Assembly: GCA_011947345.1 (NCBI GenBank)
Contig: JAAVTG010000623.1
Coordinates: forward strand, 232,854 to 296,853
Source of the DNA: Phytophthora quininea
Taxonomy: Eukaryota > Oomycota > Peronosporomycetes > Peronosporales > Peronosporaceae
Direction of reading: 5' to 3'
DNA: 64,000 bases
Shown here: in pieces, positions 46,258-57,859 of the stretch
Layout: every line of letters begins with the position of its first letter
How positions within the stretch are numbered: the first letter of the stretch is position 1
Notes under the pieces: model-generated
Seen by the model: the letters and a program-made list of their open reading frames with translations, nothing else
What the model was told of the DNA's origin: nothing
The model's database searches: none
Translations under genes and position numbers: made by a program

Positions 46258-46987
46258 CGCAAAAAAGCGAAGAAGGCTATGCACTTTAAAGAAGCGACCA
46301 CATGAGCGAACATGACGTAGCCACAAAAGTAGCAATGATAAACTGTCTCCACTTACAGTTTATTCACATGGAACCACCTGTCCCACAACCTTTGCTCATT
46401 CACTAGTGGGTACTGTCGGTCTTTGCAATGGCGGACTCGTCGTGGGACTTCTTGTCGCCGTGGTGTAAGGAGTTGAAGGGTTGAATGCTTGTGGTTAGTG
46501 AGGGAAAATCTGTGCGGGTGCTGACATGTATTCCTTTGTAGATGGAGATTGGGAAGCTTTGAGCAAACAGGACAAGCAGCAGAGACGTGTCTCTAGCCAA
46601 TAGATCTGAGAGACGATCGAGTTGTTGACGCTGGTGGAGAATATTGACCAGCGTGCGTGCTTACGAAAGAATGCGGACTGAAACTAGACGACGGTGGTGA
46701 CGCCGAAGAAGAGCAGCCGAACGAAGTCGACTTTATGGAGGATGAGGACAAGGAGAGTGGAGATGAAGACAACCAATTGGAAGCTCGGAATGCGAAGCAC
46801 GGGGGATTAAACACAGGGCAGTTAGGTATGTGCTCAGTAACTCGTTTTCCAGCATGCCCCTCAGCAGAAAATTGGGTGACGGTCACCTGGTGACCTCGTG
46901 GAGTCAGTTATTCCTCAGAAGTGAAGAGTGGAGATATCACAGCAGGACGATAGGTGGTGGTTGCACTAACTCGCATACACAGCCTAG
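46258..46987. other. Interval with a possible acidic exon
   Basis: Plus-strand sequence around 46640-46825 encodes an acidic run (D-D-G-G-D-A-E-E-E-Q and F-M-E-D-E-D-K-E) and ends before a GTATGT-like donor. It could be an isolated exon or a gene remnant. No family is recognised. Confidence 0.25.
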
Positions 46988-49407
46988 TTACAACGCTACT
47001 AGTGTTTGCAGCTCGGTCTTGTGTTTCTTCAGCATTTCCTGACGCGCAGAAAACCACATCCGGGTCTTCGTAATCGTCACGAAAGCATTTTCATCATCAC
47101 CACCAGCTTCCATCTCGAAAGACGCATTCGTTTGTTGATTGCGGGCCCTTTTAGCAGCGTAATTCCTGGCGTCTTGCAGGTTCTCAAACTTTCGCAATCC
47201 TGTGGCAACCGTAGACGTCTGGGGTCCTCTAAAGAACGTCTCCACTGCGCTGCTATCAGGAAATATTGCGTCGGGCATCTCCCACGAGAAAAGCTTGTCC
47301 AATGTACAAGTTTGGTGGTTGAGCCACTTGATCCGCATGTCCACGATGACTTTCAGCTTGACGAACTTGTCATCCTCCTTGTCGATATGGGCCAAAAGTG
47401 GTCGGAATCCCTCGACCACTGGCTGCAACTCGCTTGGATCGGCTTGTTCAAATTTTCTCACCACATCATCCAGCACAGTCTTATCATCGCTACGTAGAAC
47501 CCCTTCCACAACTGCTCTTTACTGTAGTCCCGCATGCTAATCCTGCCTAGAACTGATTTCAGAATGTCGTCGTGAGTTGTACCGCTCCCTAGATACTCGA
47601 CGACTAGGACGGATATCCCGGTAGAGTTCGGGATAGCAAGAAGTGCTTTGAGAAACTCCTGCTTGATGACATCCCAGTCAAATGAGCTCGCGATCGAGAT
47701 CAACAGCTTAACCCACGTGGTTAGAGCGCCCTCAGTGCAGTCTCGCAGGGTCATACGTATTCCGATATCACTAAAGAGCTGCTTCACCAACTGCGGTGAG
47801 TCAGCATCAACCACGAGTTCGGCCAAGTCACAACAAAAGCAATTGAGACGGGGTCTTGCGATAGTGTCGATCCGTCCTCGACAACTCAGCATTGACCGCA
47901 CTCATGAATGACCCAAGAACCTCAGCATCGACCGGTTTTTGATATTCCAGAATCTTCGTAGTGGCATCGTCGTCGATGAGCTTGGATGCAGTCTCGCTAA
48001 AGGCCGACAGCGCGCTGGTAGTAGCTGCTTTTTGGCGGTGGAAGAAGTCCAGAGCTGCATGCTCATTCAGAGTCTCCAATGCTTTCTCCGCTCCTCTCAG
48101 CTCCGACAGGCCGACGATGGCGTATCGGGAGTACTTGGTGTCTCTTGTGATCCCGTCGTTGCCGAGAAATCCTTCCAACGTCGTGCTGCCGTAGGGTCTC
48201 CACATTCGAGATAATGTTTCCTGCTGTGGATTGAGGAAATTCAATTCCACACTTGCGTCTTCCACGCAGCCAAAGCTCTTGCCAGTCTCTGAATACCAAG
48301 TGATCGAATCGTTCTTATTGCCTGGATGTGACGGCCCAAACATACTACCCGCCGAGGTGAGTGGTTCCCATTCATCACCGCTTGCAATAAAACCCAGCGT
48401 GGACGACAACTCTGCCAGGAAGAGATGCAACTTCTTCGCCGGGTCGACACTGTCGTTCGCCTCTTTCAAAGCAAAATACCTCGCTCGATCAACTCCCTTG
48501 AGAGCTTGAACTCCCAAATCTCCAATACTTTTCGGTGTGTACTGATGAGACAGCAACAACGCGAAAGCGTCGTCTCTTTCCTCCATATTGTTGATCGCCG
48601 TTGCGAGTTCGCCACTCAGACGCTTCGTTTCATCGTTCCTCACACTGAACTGAGGATGACACGCAAATCGAGGACACCAGCACCAGTCGATAGCCTTTCG
48701 TCACCGTCTCCAGCGTATGCTCGGCATCGGCATAGTGTACTGGATAATGGGGAAGGGAAGCAGCCGTTCCATCACTCTTGCCGAAATCGTGGCGGTATTG
48801 AGTAGCAGTGTCTCAGTTCACGAGTAAGTCTTCTCCTTCGTGCAGACTCGGCGGTTGAACGACCAACGTGGCGATCATGCCGTCTTCTTTCTCGGTGTCT
48901 CGGTGTTTGGCGAAGTGGCCACCTTCAGCATACACCAACAACTTGTACAGCTTGATCTGAAGCGGAACGTTGCAATAGCCCAGTCGTACTGCGATAGTTT
49001 TGGCCAGCTCCTCAGTCCTGTCCGCCACAGCGGATTCGTTAACTGAATTTGGGACGGTGGAAGCTCCCAGCTCTTGCGGATGTTGTCGTCTATCAACGTC
49101 TCATACTGTCGTCCGTAGGGAGATTTCGTACTCGCAGCAATGAGTTTCTCTGCTACGTCGCCGATCAATGGTAGAGGGATCGGTCCAACACCTTTGACCT
49201 CAAGTCCTAGCGAAATTGGCAACGATTCCGCTTGACCTCCGAAAGTAAATTTGCCTGAGCGAGAACTTTGTAGATCAACTGACAAGCTTTCCCGGTTGGA
49301 GCGATTACATCTTTTGCTGACCCGTGTGTTCCGAAGGGCCAGTCGTTCTTGAAGCCTTCGTAAAAGTCAGCATCGCACTCGTCGTCACTCTTTCCGAGGA
49401 AGCTCAT
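46988..49407 (-). pseudogene. 2OG-Fe(II) oxygenase-like gene (copy B)
   Basis: Starting at the ATG at 49407, the N-terminal part contains a prolyl-hydroxylase-like double-stranded beta-helix. Its landmarks are an H-x-D site (H-F-A-K-H-R-D-T-E-K-E), a distal His in Y-A-D-A-E-H and an Arg in K-G-Y-R-L-V-L, the usual Fe and 2-oxoglutarate ligands. A long C-terminal region of unknown function follows. Breaks: a frame change near 49285, one at GG near 49025, a TGA inside the domain (48813-48815), one near 47830 and one near 47495. The last two are shared with copy A, so they predate the duplication or are systematic errors. The TGA looks like a real substitution. Confidence 0.6.
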
Positions 49408-49813
49408 GACTTCAGCGAGAGAATCAAGAAATGACTAGGTCCTAGTCGAACAGAATGCGATGGATGGGACGAGACTCAACTGATCGCGATTGGCCTTAAG
49501 GAATGAAAAGTACTTGTCGGCGATCTCGTCGCATTTGCCGGTGCTAGAATTCGTCTCCCATTGAGAAATTCGTGCTCAAAAATAATTCCAAAGCCTCAGG
49601 CAGTATTGCTGCAAAGGCTTTGTCTTCGTAGACTTGCTCGCTGGCTGGTTTAGCCAGCGAGCAAGTTTTACAGCTTGAAAAACAAAACTTTTTATTACAT
49701 GAATGTTGCATGAATGTCGCTGTCTATGTGGCCCACCTAGTAAGCGACATTCAGACAACAATTATAGCATGTATTTTGCGGTGAATATGCAAAGTTGACA
49801 TCCATCCCCAAGG
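49408..49813. promoter_or_regulatory. Divergent intergenic region with a perfect hairpin
   Basis: It separates the oxygenase-like gene from mitochondrial SerRS. It contains a 15-bp perfect inverted repeat with a 5-nt spacer (49632-49666, arm ACTTGCTCGCTGGCT). No ORF is supported. Confidence 0.4.
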
Positions 49814-51279
49814 ATGCTAGCATTGACACGCCGAGCGGCGTCGCTGTGCCGCTCTCGGGCGCCCCGAGCTGCCTGCAGCTGGATCTCCACGACCTCCTCC
49901 AGTTCCTCCGACCCTCCCACCAACCTCCACAGCCACGTGCAAGCACGTCTGGACTACAAGAAGCTGGTGGACAATGTGCCGCACTTTGTGGCCAACGGCA
50001 AGAAGCGCTTCAGCGACGGCAACCCGCAGCTCGTGGCGGATCTGTACCAACGCCAAGCGAAACTACGACACTCATGCAACCTCCTTCGGGCCGAACGCAA
50101 CGTCCACGCCAAACAATTGGGCCAGGCAGCTGCAGCTAGAAAGAAACAGGGAGCCGCAGCGGACGAAGCTTTTGAAGCTCTACGAAATCGCGGCCAAGAG
50201 CTCAAAAAGGAGATTCTGGACATTGAGCAAGAGCTGAGTCACGTGTCGACCCAACTGGAGCTCGAAGCGCTCAAAATCCCCAACGATACCCACCCAGACG
50301 TCCCTGTTGGGGCCGAGGAAGACTCGAGAGTCGTGCTGATTCATGGCGACAAGCCAGTCTTTTCTTTACGCCTAAAGACCACGCAGACTTGGCCACGGAT
50401 CTAGAGCTCTTAGATACTCAACTGGGAGCTAAAGTGGCGGGGTCCAAGTTCACCTACTTGTGCAATGAAGGCGCGATGATGGAGATCGCGTTGGTCCACT
50501 GGACGTTGAGTAAACTGCGAGCACGTGGCTTTAAAGTCATGTTTCCGCCCGATGTGGCGCACTACAAGCTTGTCGAAGGCTGCGGGTTTCAACCTCGTGG
50601 AGAGGCGACGCAGATCTACTCGATCGCCAACTCGGACTTGTGCTTGACTGCGACGTCCGAGATCACCTTGGCTTCTATGAAGAGCAATGAGATCTTGCCG
50701 ACGCCGTCGCTGCCGTTGAAGTACGCTGGCTTTAGTCACTGCTTCCGCACGGAGATTGGCCATGGCGGTCGCCAGACGCGCGGCATCTACCGCATCCACC
50801 AGTTCAGCAAGGTCGAGATGTTTGCCTTCTGCGCCAATGAGACCCAGGCCCAAGCGTTCTTCGATGAGATGGTAGAGATCCAAACCAGTATGTACGCTGA
50901 GCTTGGTCTGCACTATGAGCTTGTAGATATGGCAACGGGAGACCTCGGAGCTCCGGCCTACCGCAAGTTCGATCTGCTGGCTTGGATGCCTGGCCGTGCA
51001 GAGTACGGAGAGGTCTCCAGTATGTCCATGTGCACAGACTACCAGGCTCGTCGTCTGAATATCCGTCACAAAGACCCCAAGGACGAGGAAGCGGGAACTT
51101 CCTTCGTGCATACTCTTAATGGTACTGCTTGTGCCGTCCCCCGCCTTCTCATCAGTCTGTGGGAAACGTACCAGCAGGAAGATGGCTCTATCATCATCCC
51201 GGAGGTGCTGAGGCCGTACATGGGTGGCCAGGAGGTCATTCGCCGCTCCCAGAGTAGAGCTAGAGGCTCCGACAAATAG
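49814..51279 (+). CDS. Seryl-tRNA synthetase, mitochondrial
   Basis: A Ser/Arg-rich N-terminus without acidic residues suggests mitochondrial import. Next comes the long helical-arm domain typical of SerRS (residues about 45-160), then the class II catalytic core. Motif 2 appears in C-F-R-T-E-I-G-H-G-G-R-Q-T-R-G-I-Y-R-x-H-Q-F, and motif 3 near the end in the region N-G-T-A-C-A-V-P-R-L-L. The enzyme charges tRNA-Ser with serine. The two frames meet at a TTT run (50365-50367); adding one base gives about 488 residues, the normal size. Confidence 0.9.
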
Positions 51280-51329
51280 ACGTCTCCACTGATGCCTTGC
51301 GTGTTAGTCTGCGTACTAATCTATTGCAA

Positions 51330-52604
51330 CTATTGCAAGGCGCTCGTCGGCTCCCTCCTGCCGTTATTTGCTGCATCGACTGCCTGGACGTACAGCAAAC
51401 CTTGTAGACACTCTTGAATGTCAAAGGATTCGACGATGCCAGTGGCTGTGAGGAGATAAACTCGCGTCGCTGTAGCAGCAGTGATGATGCCGGATAGTAC
51501 GCACTCGTCCTCCTCTTCCCCATCAGTCGGTGCTTTCCTTTGTTTCCGCCTGAACACGTCGACTTCTTGTCCTTCTTGCAGCATCGTTGGGTTGTAGTGG
51601 CGTCTCGGCCGACGATTCTCCGCCACGCTCGATGGTCTTGGCGACACCAGTCGGCCGTCTATTGTCTGCGGCATTTGTGGTATTCTTCGTGGAGTGACAA
51701 CCACTGGTCTTCGCTTAGATTTGGCTTTCTTCTTGTGTTTCTTCAGTTTTATCTGGTGCTCTGGCTTCTCCTTCGATCCCTTCGACTTGTGCTTAATAGT
51801 GGTCTCTAGCTGCAGTGGAGTACACGGCACAGCACTCCTGATGGTCTCTAGATCCTCAGCAACCTCCTGCGCTGTCACTAGGCGCACTACGGGGTGAAGA
51901 TCGACGCGCTCCCCAATAGTCGCTCGAGCCGCTTCTTCTCTTGGAACTGCACTCGATGGGCCCTCTCCTCGGGGAAGCTGAGGCGTAGAACACATCTTCT
52001 GGTCCGTCATCTTCTTCCTCATTGTTGTAGGTATTTCTCCGTCTTCTCATGCCATTATTACCCGCTTTGGGGGTGGAGAAGCCTCTTGACTCGTCCCTCA
52101 CAGCTCTGCGGCGGCGACTGGTCACTGAGACTCCGTCCTTGGCAGTGTGCAGTCTGCGTAGCTCCTTCTCAAAATCATTGGCCATCTCTATCTGCAGCTC
52201 TGCGCAGCTTTTGAGTAGCTCTCACGAGCCTTCTGCTCGGAATACTCAAAGACTTTAAGAGCTGCCGAGTGCCGTCTCTCCAGATTGGAATGAGCCTTTG
52301 CAACCCTCGAATCCTTGACTGCAGACAGCATCTCCACCCCCAGAAGGAAGTCATAGGCTGTCTCTGCTTGTAACTTGGTCTCCAGCTCTCGTAACTGCGA
52401 GAGTTCGTCTTCTATGGACGATTTGTCAATGGGCAGTGCGTCCTGGATCAAAGTGTCGTCTCCTTCGTCCGATTCTGACTCTTGGAAGAAGTCTTGGTAG
52501 TCGCTACTTGTACAACTACTTGGAGAGTTCTTGATGTTCACGAAACACTTGTTTCCGTGCTTGAATCGCCCTGGTTGCCGACGAACGCGTCTGATGCCGC
52601 CGCA
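51330..52604 (-). CDS. Sds3/BRMS1-like protein (Sin3-HDAC complex subunit)
   Basis: Three frames on the minus strand join at runs T4 52209-52212, G4 51971-51974 and C4 51911-51914, each by one added base. The joined protein has an acidic Ser-rich N-terminus, then a long charged coiled coil (S-Q-L-R-E-L-E-T-K-L through I-E-M-A-N-D-F-E-K-E-L) resembling the Sds3-like domain. A basic low-complexity region and a C-terminal part around L-S-G-I-I-T-A-A-T-A-T-R-V-Y follow. Sds3/BRMS1 proteins scaffold Sin3-histone deacetylase complexes. Family assignment rests on overall layout. The start is uncertain: the ATG at about 52604 needs a small intron or a further correction near 52510. Confidence 0.5.
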
Positions 52605-52766
52605 TCCATCACCCTGGTGCCAGTCCCGAGCAGCAAATACCCAAATGAAACAAATGACGATTTTCAACACTTACGTTTTGTATGGAATGAAAAAATGAAA
52701 AACAATAATGCATCTGATTGGTGGAGACGAAAGTGCCATTATGAAAATTAGCTGCTCCGATGGCTC

Positions 52767-53068
52767 TCAAGCGCGGCGCTTGTGGGCCGTGCGCTCGAAG
52801 CAGGCGCGCAGCTTCTGGAACTCCTTGTCGCACGCGCGGCGGCTGATGCCGCCGTGGATGTCCGCCACGCACTTGCCGTACACGTTGATCTGAAGTTGAC
52901 AAGAAAACAGTACAATGGTTAAAAAATGCTATTTTGGCGGTCAAGTAGTGAATTCGGCGATGGAAGGAGGTGGCAACTCACATCCATGGGGCAGTCTGTG
53001 AGCATCTGCGAAAAGATTCTCCCCATGCGCACTGGGGTCTTCTTGGTGCTGGAGGAGGGTGTTGGCAT
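52767..53068 (-). CDS. Twin CX9C protein, NDUFAF8-like
   Basis: Exons are 53068-52982 and 52889-52767, with a 92-bp GT-AG intron at a codon boundary, giving 69 residues. The four cysteines are at positions 26, 36, 49 and 59, which makes two CX9C pairs, the signature of proteins oxidatively folded by Mia40 in the mitochondrial intermembrane space. The context Y-G-K-C-V-A and K-E-F-Q-K-L-R-A-C-F resembles NDUFAF8, a complex I assembly factor. The gene is easy to miss because each exon is very short. Confidence 0.75.
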
Positions 53069-53164
53069 TGTTGATAGTTTTCCTCTATCTACACGGTAGA
53101 AGTTGTGCGGTCCAAAATGCAAAAGAAAAGGAATAAAGGAATGGGAGTTCACGACTTTTGTGGA

Positions 53165-53330
53165 TTATGCATCACACACTTTGTACTTGACGACGTGGAA
53201 GTCTTCGTCTTTAAAACACTTGATCAGCACTGAAATCGCAGGCGTAGGCTCGTCGACGACGTCCGATATGTTGACGATCTCCCGGCGATCCGGTTGTTGC
53301 GGTTTCTTGAGGAGTCTTGGGGTCTTTCAT
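53165..53330 (-). CDS. Possible small protein, unrecognised
   Basis: The C-terminal roughly 40 codons read R-E-I-V-N-I-S-D-V-V-D-E-P-T-P-A and continue to a TAA at 53165-53167 with protein-like character. An ATG at 53330 is in a different frame and would need two extra bases in C runs to join. About 55 residues if real. Confidence 0.3.
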
Positions 53331-53545
53331 TGCAGCGCGCTTGGTCAAATTTCAAAGTGAAGTTGCTTGTCGATTTTGCACGGAAAATGGAACCGCTAGC
53401 TCTCCAGGACAGTGCGATTCAATCCGTATTGATATTCTTTAGAACACCACCCAGCATCTACGTGTGTGGTTGAGTGCCGACGTGCCAAGTCTTCGATCGT
53501 CCTCCAGCCACGTCCACCCTCTCGATTCATCCGTTCGTAATTTAG

Positions 53546-56500
53546 TTACGCCTCGAATTCGGAATCGCTCTCCTCGTCACTTGATGGATATCGGTTCGCC
53601 TGCAGGGCAGTAGGAACTGGAGCAGAAGCAGCTGTCGCTGTCGCTGTCGCTGTAGCTGCAGCGGGAGCTTGCCTCACTTCCTCCGCCGCAGTAGTGGGCT
53701 CTGCTTCCACCTTCCCTTCGGCAGGAGCACTAGCTTTCTCTTCGTGGTCGTCAGCAGATTGCGCCTCCCCACTAGATGCGTCGGTCGCCAGCTTCTCTTC
53801 TGCCTCATGCACTTCACTAGCTACGTTCTCAACCTCAGCTGCAGGTTTCTCTACAACCTCTACAGCAGGAGTGTCCTGTGGTGGTGGTGCTGGCGGGCCA
53901 TCGCTTACATTCCCATCACTCTCTTCTTCCGATGCAGTAGCCTGAGGAGGAGGCGCTTGCAGCTGCTGAATGATGCTCTTCGTGCTGGTCTTTAGGACCT
54001 TTCGGATCGCAGTGAGGACCTGCTTGCCGTCCACAGCCGTCTCCTCCTCAAACAAGTCCTGGAAGCGGAAGAACATGTCATTCACAGCCTTTTGAACAGC
54101 GCCACCAGTCTCTCTCGCTCCTCTGCGCCTCCATCAGCGTGCGCAGCCACAGCCAGCATGTCCTGCGCTTCACGTTTGATCGTCTCAGCAGCAGCAAGGG
54201 CTTGCTCAGCTGCTTCGACACGCTCTTTACCTGCAGCGCAGTTCTCACACGCACCATCGACAGGGTTAGAACTGGACGACAAGCGGCCTGATGCCAGCGC
54301 TTGCTGCACCTGCTCGAACTTCTCCTGCTCCAAGTCTTTGACCTTCTGCTGCAGCAGTTCTACTTGCTCTACAAAGATGCGTCTCTCTTCGGCAGCTAAA
54401 GCGCCAGCTTCCTCCGTGTTGGTCTCCACTGCAGTGGCTTTGGACTCCAATTCTGTCTCCAACTCCTGGACACGTGCAGAGGACGCATCTAATCGAGTCG
54501 TCAAGTCTTGGTTGACCTGCTGCAATTGAGCCAATTGGTGGGCAACTTTTTCTAGTTGGTGCTTGGCATCGCGCTCTTTGCTCTCACTCTGCGAGACCAA
54601 GAGTTGGGCTTGCTCTTCAGCATGCGCTTGCAGCCGTAGCCGCTCGTCGTTCGCCCTTTGCAGCTGAGCTTGTAGTGAACGCACCTGCTGCTCCAGATGA
54701 GCACTCGCCGTCGACAATTCAGACGCTTTCACTTGCAGAGCCACGTCGTGCTGCTTCTTCGTGAGAGCTAGCTCCTGCTCTGCCAAGCCGCGCGCCTGGG
54801 TCTCTTTAGAAAGCTGCTTCTCGACACGAGCTCGGGCCTCACGCTCGAAATTCAGAGCTTGCTCGTGCTCCTCGCTAGCTCCTTGTTGCTGCTGCAACTG
54901 GTAGTACGCAGTGAGAAGCTGCTGGTATTCCGCGTGCAAACGGTTTGTTTGGGTGACAGCTGCATCACGTGCACTCGTTAGAGCACTCAGTTCAGACGTA
55001 ACGTTAAGCTGGGAGCTGGCTACGGATTGATAGCGCTCCTGTAGCGTACGTTTCTCGTCTTGTAGCCGCTGGTTCTGCTCCAGCAGCTCCTCGCAGCGCT
55101 TCTCGTAGGACGATTGCTGTTGGTGTTGAGAGTTAATCTGCGTTAAAAGACGGTCATTCTCATTCGCAAGTCGCTCGACTCCGCGAATGACTGCAGTCAC
55201 GTCGCTAGGACCCGCACCGACGCCTGAAGAAGAGTTGGATGAGTTCCCTGGAGCCATGCGGATCAAGTAGTCCACTTTGGCGTTCAGTTCAGACAGCATG
55301 GCGTCCACAGGGCGACCTCCACTAAGCCCGTTGGTGTTAAACAACGATGAGCTCTGGAAGTTGTTGTTAAATCCACCCAGACCCATTCCCATCGACCCAA
55401 AGTTGCTGCCACTGCCAGTGATTCCCATACGTTCGCGTTCCAATGCTCGTGCTTGCAGTTCTAGCTGCTGTTCACGTTGCAACAATCGCAATTCCTTCAG
55501 CTCTATCTCATTCCGCGATGCGGCACTGTTCGGGTCCTCTTCGTATGGTACAAGGTCTCCGTTCCTTGCAGCATCGCTTGAGGTATTGCGCATGCTACTA
55601 GACCGAGAGGAAGGAGATGCAGCAGGAGCAGAATTCCCACTAGATGCACTCGAACGCCTTCGAGACGCCTTTTCTCGGTGGCCGTAGCTTTAGGGGCTGG
55701 TTCTGCTGGTGCTGCTGTCGTTGACTGTCGGTGGGACCCTGTCTTAGTCTTTAACAATTCAATTTCTAGCAAATACCAGTCCTGGCCGTTGGTCTTCCTG
55801 GTGGGGCCAGCACCATGCGCTTCCCACCTTTCTTCATGCCTACGATACCTTCCTCCATGGCTTTGATGCGTTCTCCATTGTCTCCCAGCCGGATCTTCCT
55901 TAAATCCCCATCTCCAGCCTTCTCAAAAGGCGGGTATTTGGTCACCACATCCGCTGGAGCCGACGCTGCGTTGCCTACAACTCGCCACGCGCTGAACGCG
56001 ACGGCTACAGTGTCTCCATTATTAACAGATTGAGTGTCAGGCTTGACAAACACCAAGTCATCTTGGATCAGTGCACTAGGGTTCGTCTTGGTGACGGTCT
56101 TCTCGCTGCCCCAGATCTCCACGTGGATCTTGGCCAGGAACACCTGCCGCATAAAGTCTGTGACTTGAGTATCGCTCTGGAACTTGACCGACCAATTGGT
56201 TCCTTGTTCGTCGTAAAAGTTGACGTAACTTTTGGCTTGTAGTGTCGGTTTAAAGGCCCCGAACTTGATGGGGACAGCACACAGATGCTGTTTGGCGGCG
56301 TTGTAGAACAGTAGATTGTACGACGTCTCTGCGCCGACAATGACGCAGCCCACGGCCGCTTTGGAGCCGGCGGTGGCGCCTCCTTGTTGCACGTACTTGC
56401 GTGTCGCCGTGTCGTATTGATACAGAGAGACCATGGTCGAGAAGACCACGGAGGAGGCTGCTGCGGAGGCTGCAGGAGCCGCCGTTTGCTGCGTTTGTTG

Positions 56501-56620
56501 ATGCTGCTTGTGCGAAGGCTCTCGGGGAGCAGTATAGCGCAGGGCGTCGTTGCCTGCGCCGCCAGAGGCCGAAGCGTCTTGGAAAATGCCGTTCAATCGG
56601 GTCGACGGGTTCGAGGCCAT
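53546..56620 (-). CDS. FKBP15/WAFL-like protein
   Basis: From the ATG at 56620 comes a WH1-like domain (residues about 50-165, with Y-N-L-L-F-Y and Y-V-N-F-Y-D-E-Q), then an FKBP-type domain region (G-D-T-V-A-V-A-F-S-A-W, ending K-M-E-G-type text and K-R-M-V-L-A-P-P). A Ser-rich linker and about 450 residues of coiled coil follow, then the conserved block V-N-D-M-F-F-R-F-Q-D-L-F-E and an acidic Ala/Glu-rich tail. This order matches FKBP15 (WAFL), linked to actin and early endosomes. Frame losses occur at CC 55797-55798, at 55672, and at T4 54090-54093; one added base at each gives about 1025 residues. Confidence 0.8.
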
Positions 56621-56897
56621 CGTTTGCGGTCAATACGAGGCAGCTGCTGACTTTCTTGGTATGGATGGAGACAGCAGACGCAGGGGAACCAACACAGAGC
56701 TTTTGCAGTCTCCGGGGAGCGCTATCAACCGCAGGAGAAGAAGGCGAAGATGAAGGTTCTGATGCCCCCTTTGGCTTCTGATAAAGTGATGATGCACGCC
56801 AAGTGAATATGCGATATACAGGGTTTGATGTATTATCGAGGATGAGTTGTGTGCGACATGTGAAAACTGTCCACTTCAACTTGGGCATTGTTGGACA

Positions 56898-57566
56898 TCA
56901 CGTTTTGAGCTGCTTGAGCGACGGGAGCTCCAGTACAGCAGTAAAGTCACCGGCATTTGTGTGACGAAGATCCACATACTCGAGTTTTAACAGCTTGGCC
57001 AGTGGTGCCACATCGTCCACTTTAGTGTGCTGCAGATCCAGTCGACGCAGCGGAAATGTCTTCCTCAGAGGCCACAGACTCTCAATCGGTTGGCGAGGAA
57101 GCTCCAGAACTTCCAACAAAGTCAACTTGCTGAGGAAATCAAAGTCCTCAATACTCTCGTCGGTATCAATCGAACCCGACAGCTTCAACGTCCGTAGTTG
57201 AGTCAACTGCCCAATGTACGAAAGTTCAATTCGATTTTCCATATCGACGCTGAGCGTCTGGAGGTTCGGAGGGAGACCGTAGAGTGCTTCATGTTCTCGC
57301 ACTTCCCACCAGTCGAGAGATCGCAACGTCGTCCACTTGGACAGATCTACACCATACTCAATATAGATGGTCAAAGCTGTGACGTGTGGGAGCGGATGGT
57401 CCTCGTCGAGAGCACACGGCAACTTCAACTCTTTCAAACGAGGAAGTTCCATCAGGACGTGCCATTGCTGCCATTGTGGCGGGTCGGACGACTCCATCCG
57501 GTCGTATTGATCCAGTCGTGCCAGTCTGGTCAATGTGCCAAGCGGACTCCAGTCGATATCGTTCAT
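56898..57566 (-). CDS. Leucine-rich repeat protein
   Basis: Repeating L-x-x-L-x-L units of about 22-24 residues run through the whole ORF, for example L-K-E-L-K-L-P, L-R-T-L-K-L-S-G-S-I and L-R-R-L-D-L-Q-H-T-K. The LRR pattern already appears before the ATG at 57566, in frames continuing to about 57630, so the N-terminus is probably incomplete here. The retroelement's outer end lies just beyond. Function cannot be told; LRR proteins of this type mostly bind other proteins. Confidence 0.6.
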   Translation of the reverse strand: MNDIDWSPLGTLTRLARLDQYDRMESSDPPQWQQWHVLMELPRLKELKLPCALDEDHPLPHVTALTIYIEYGVDLSKWTTLRSLDWWEVREHEALYGLPPNLQTLSVDMENRIELSYIGQLTQLRTLKLSGSIDTDESIEDFDFLSKLTLLEVLELPRQPIESLWPLRKTFPLRRLDLQHTKVDDVAPLAKLLKLEYVDLRHTNAGDFTAVLELPSLKQLKT

Positions 57567-57859
57567 CTTCAAAGTCAGTTTATCAGTTCTTGGGGAGGGC
57601 GGCGAATTGAAGAGTGCCGTCCCCCAGCAGTTCAAGCAGATGGAGGCCACTTGGCCTCCACAACTGTTCTATGTCTGCTGTGTCTATTATTTAACCTATC
57701 TAATAAAACCTCTCAATATTTCCCATACACTCACCCACCTCCTAAGAACGCGAGGACGCCTTGCCCTGAAAGTCGTTGCTGTCTGCACTTCAGTCCTCAA
57801 TTTGAGTTGTTGCTGACGTTGTCCGCTGGCGTGGTGGTGCATTCCCCCTTCAGAGCACA

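Noticed and set aside
53630..53665. TCGCTG repeat as a non-coding microsatellite or promoter element
   Set aside because: It lies inside the FKBP15-like coding frame and encodes an Ala/Thr run.
2096..56620. Programmed ribosomal frameshifting as explanation for the many frame changes
   Set aside because: There is no common slippery heptamer or following structure, the sites differ in base and context, and unrelated housekeeping genes are affected; run-length errors fit better.
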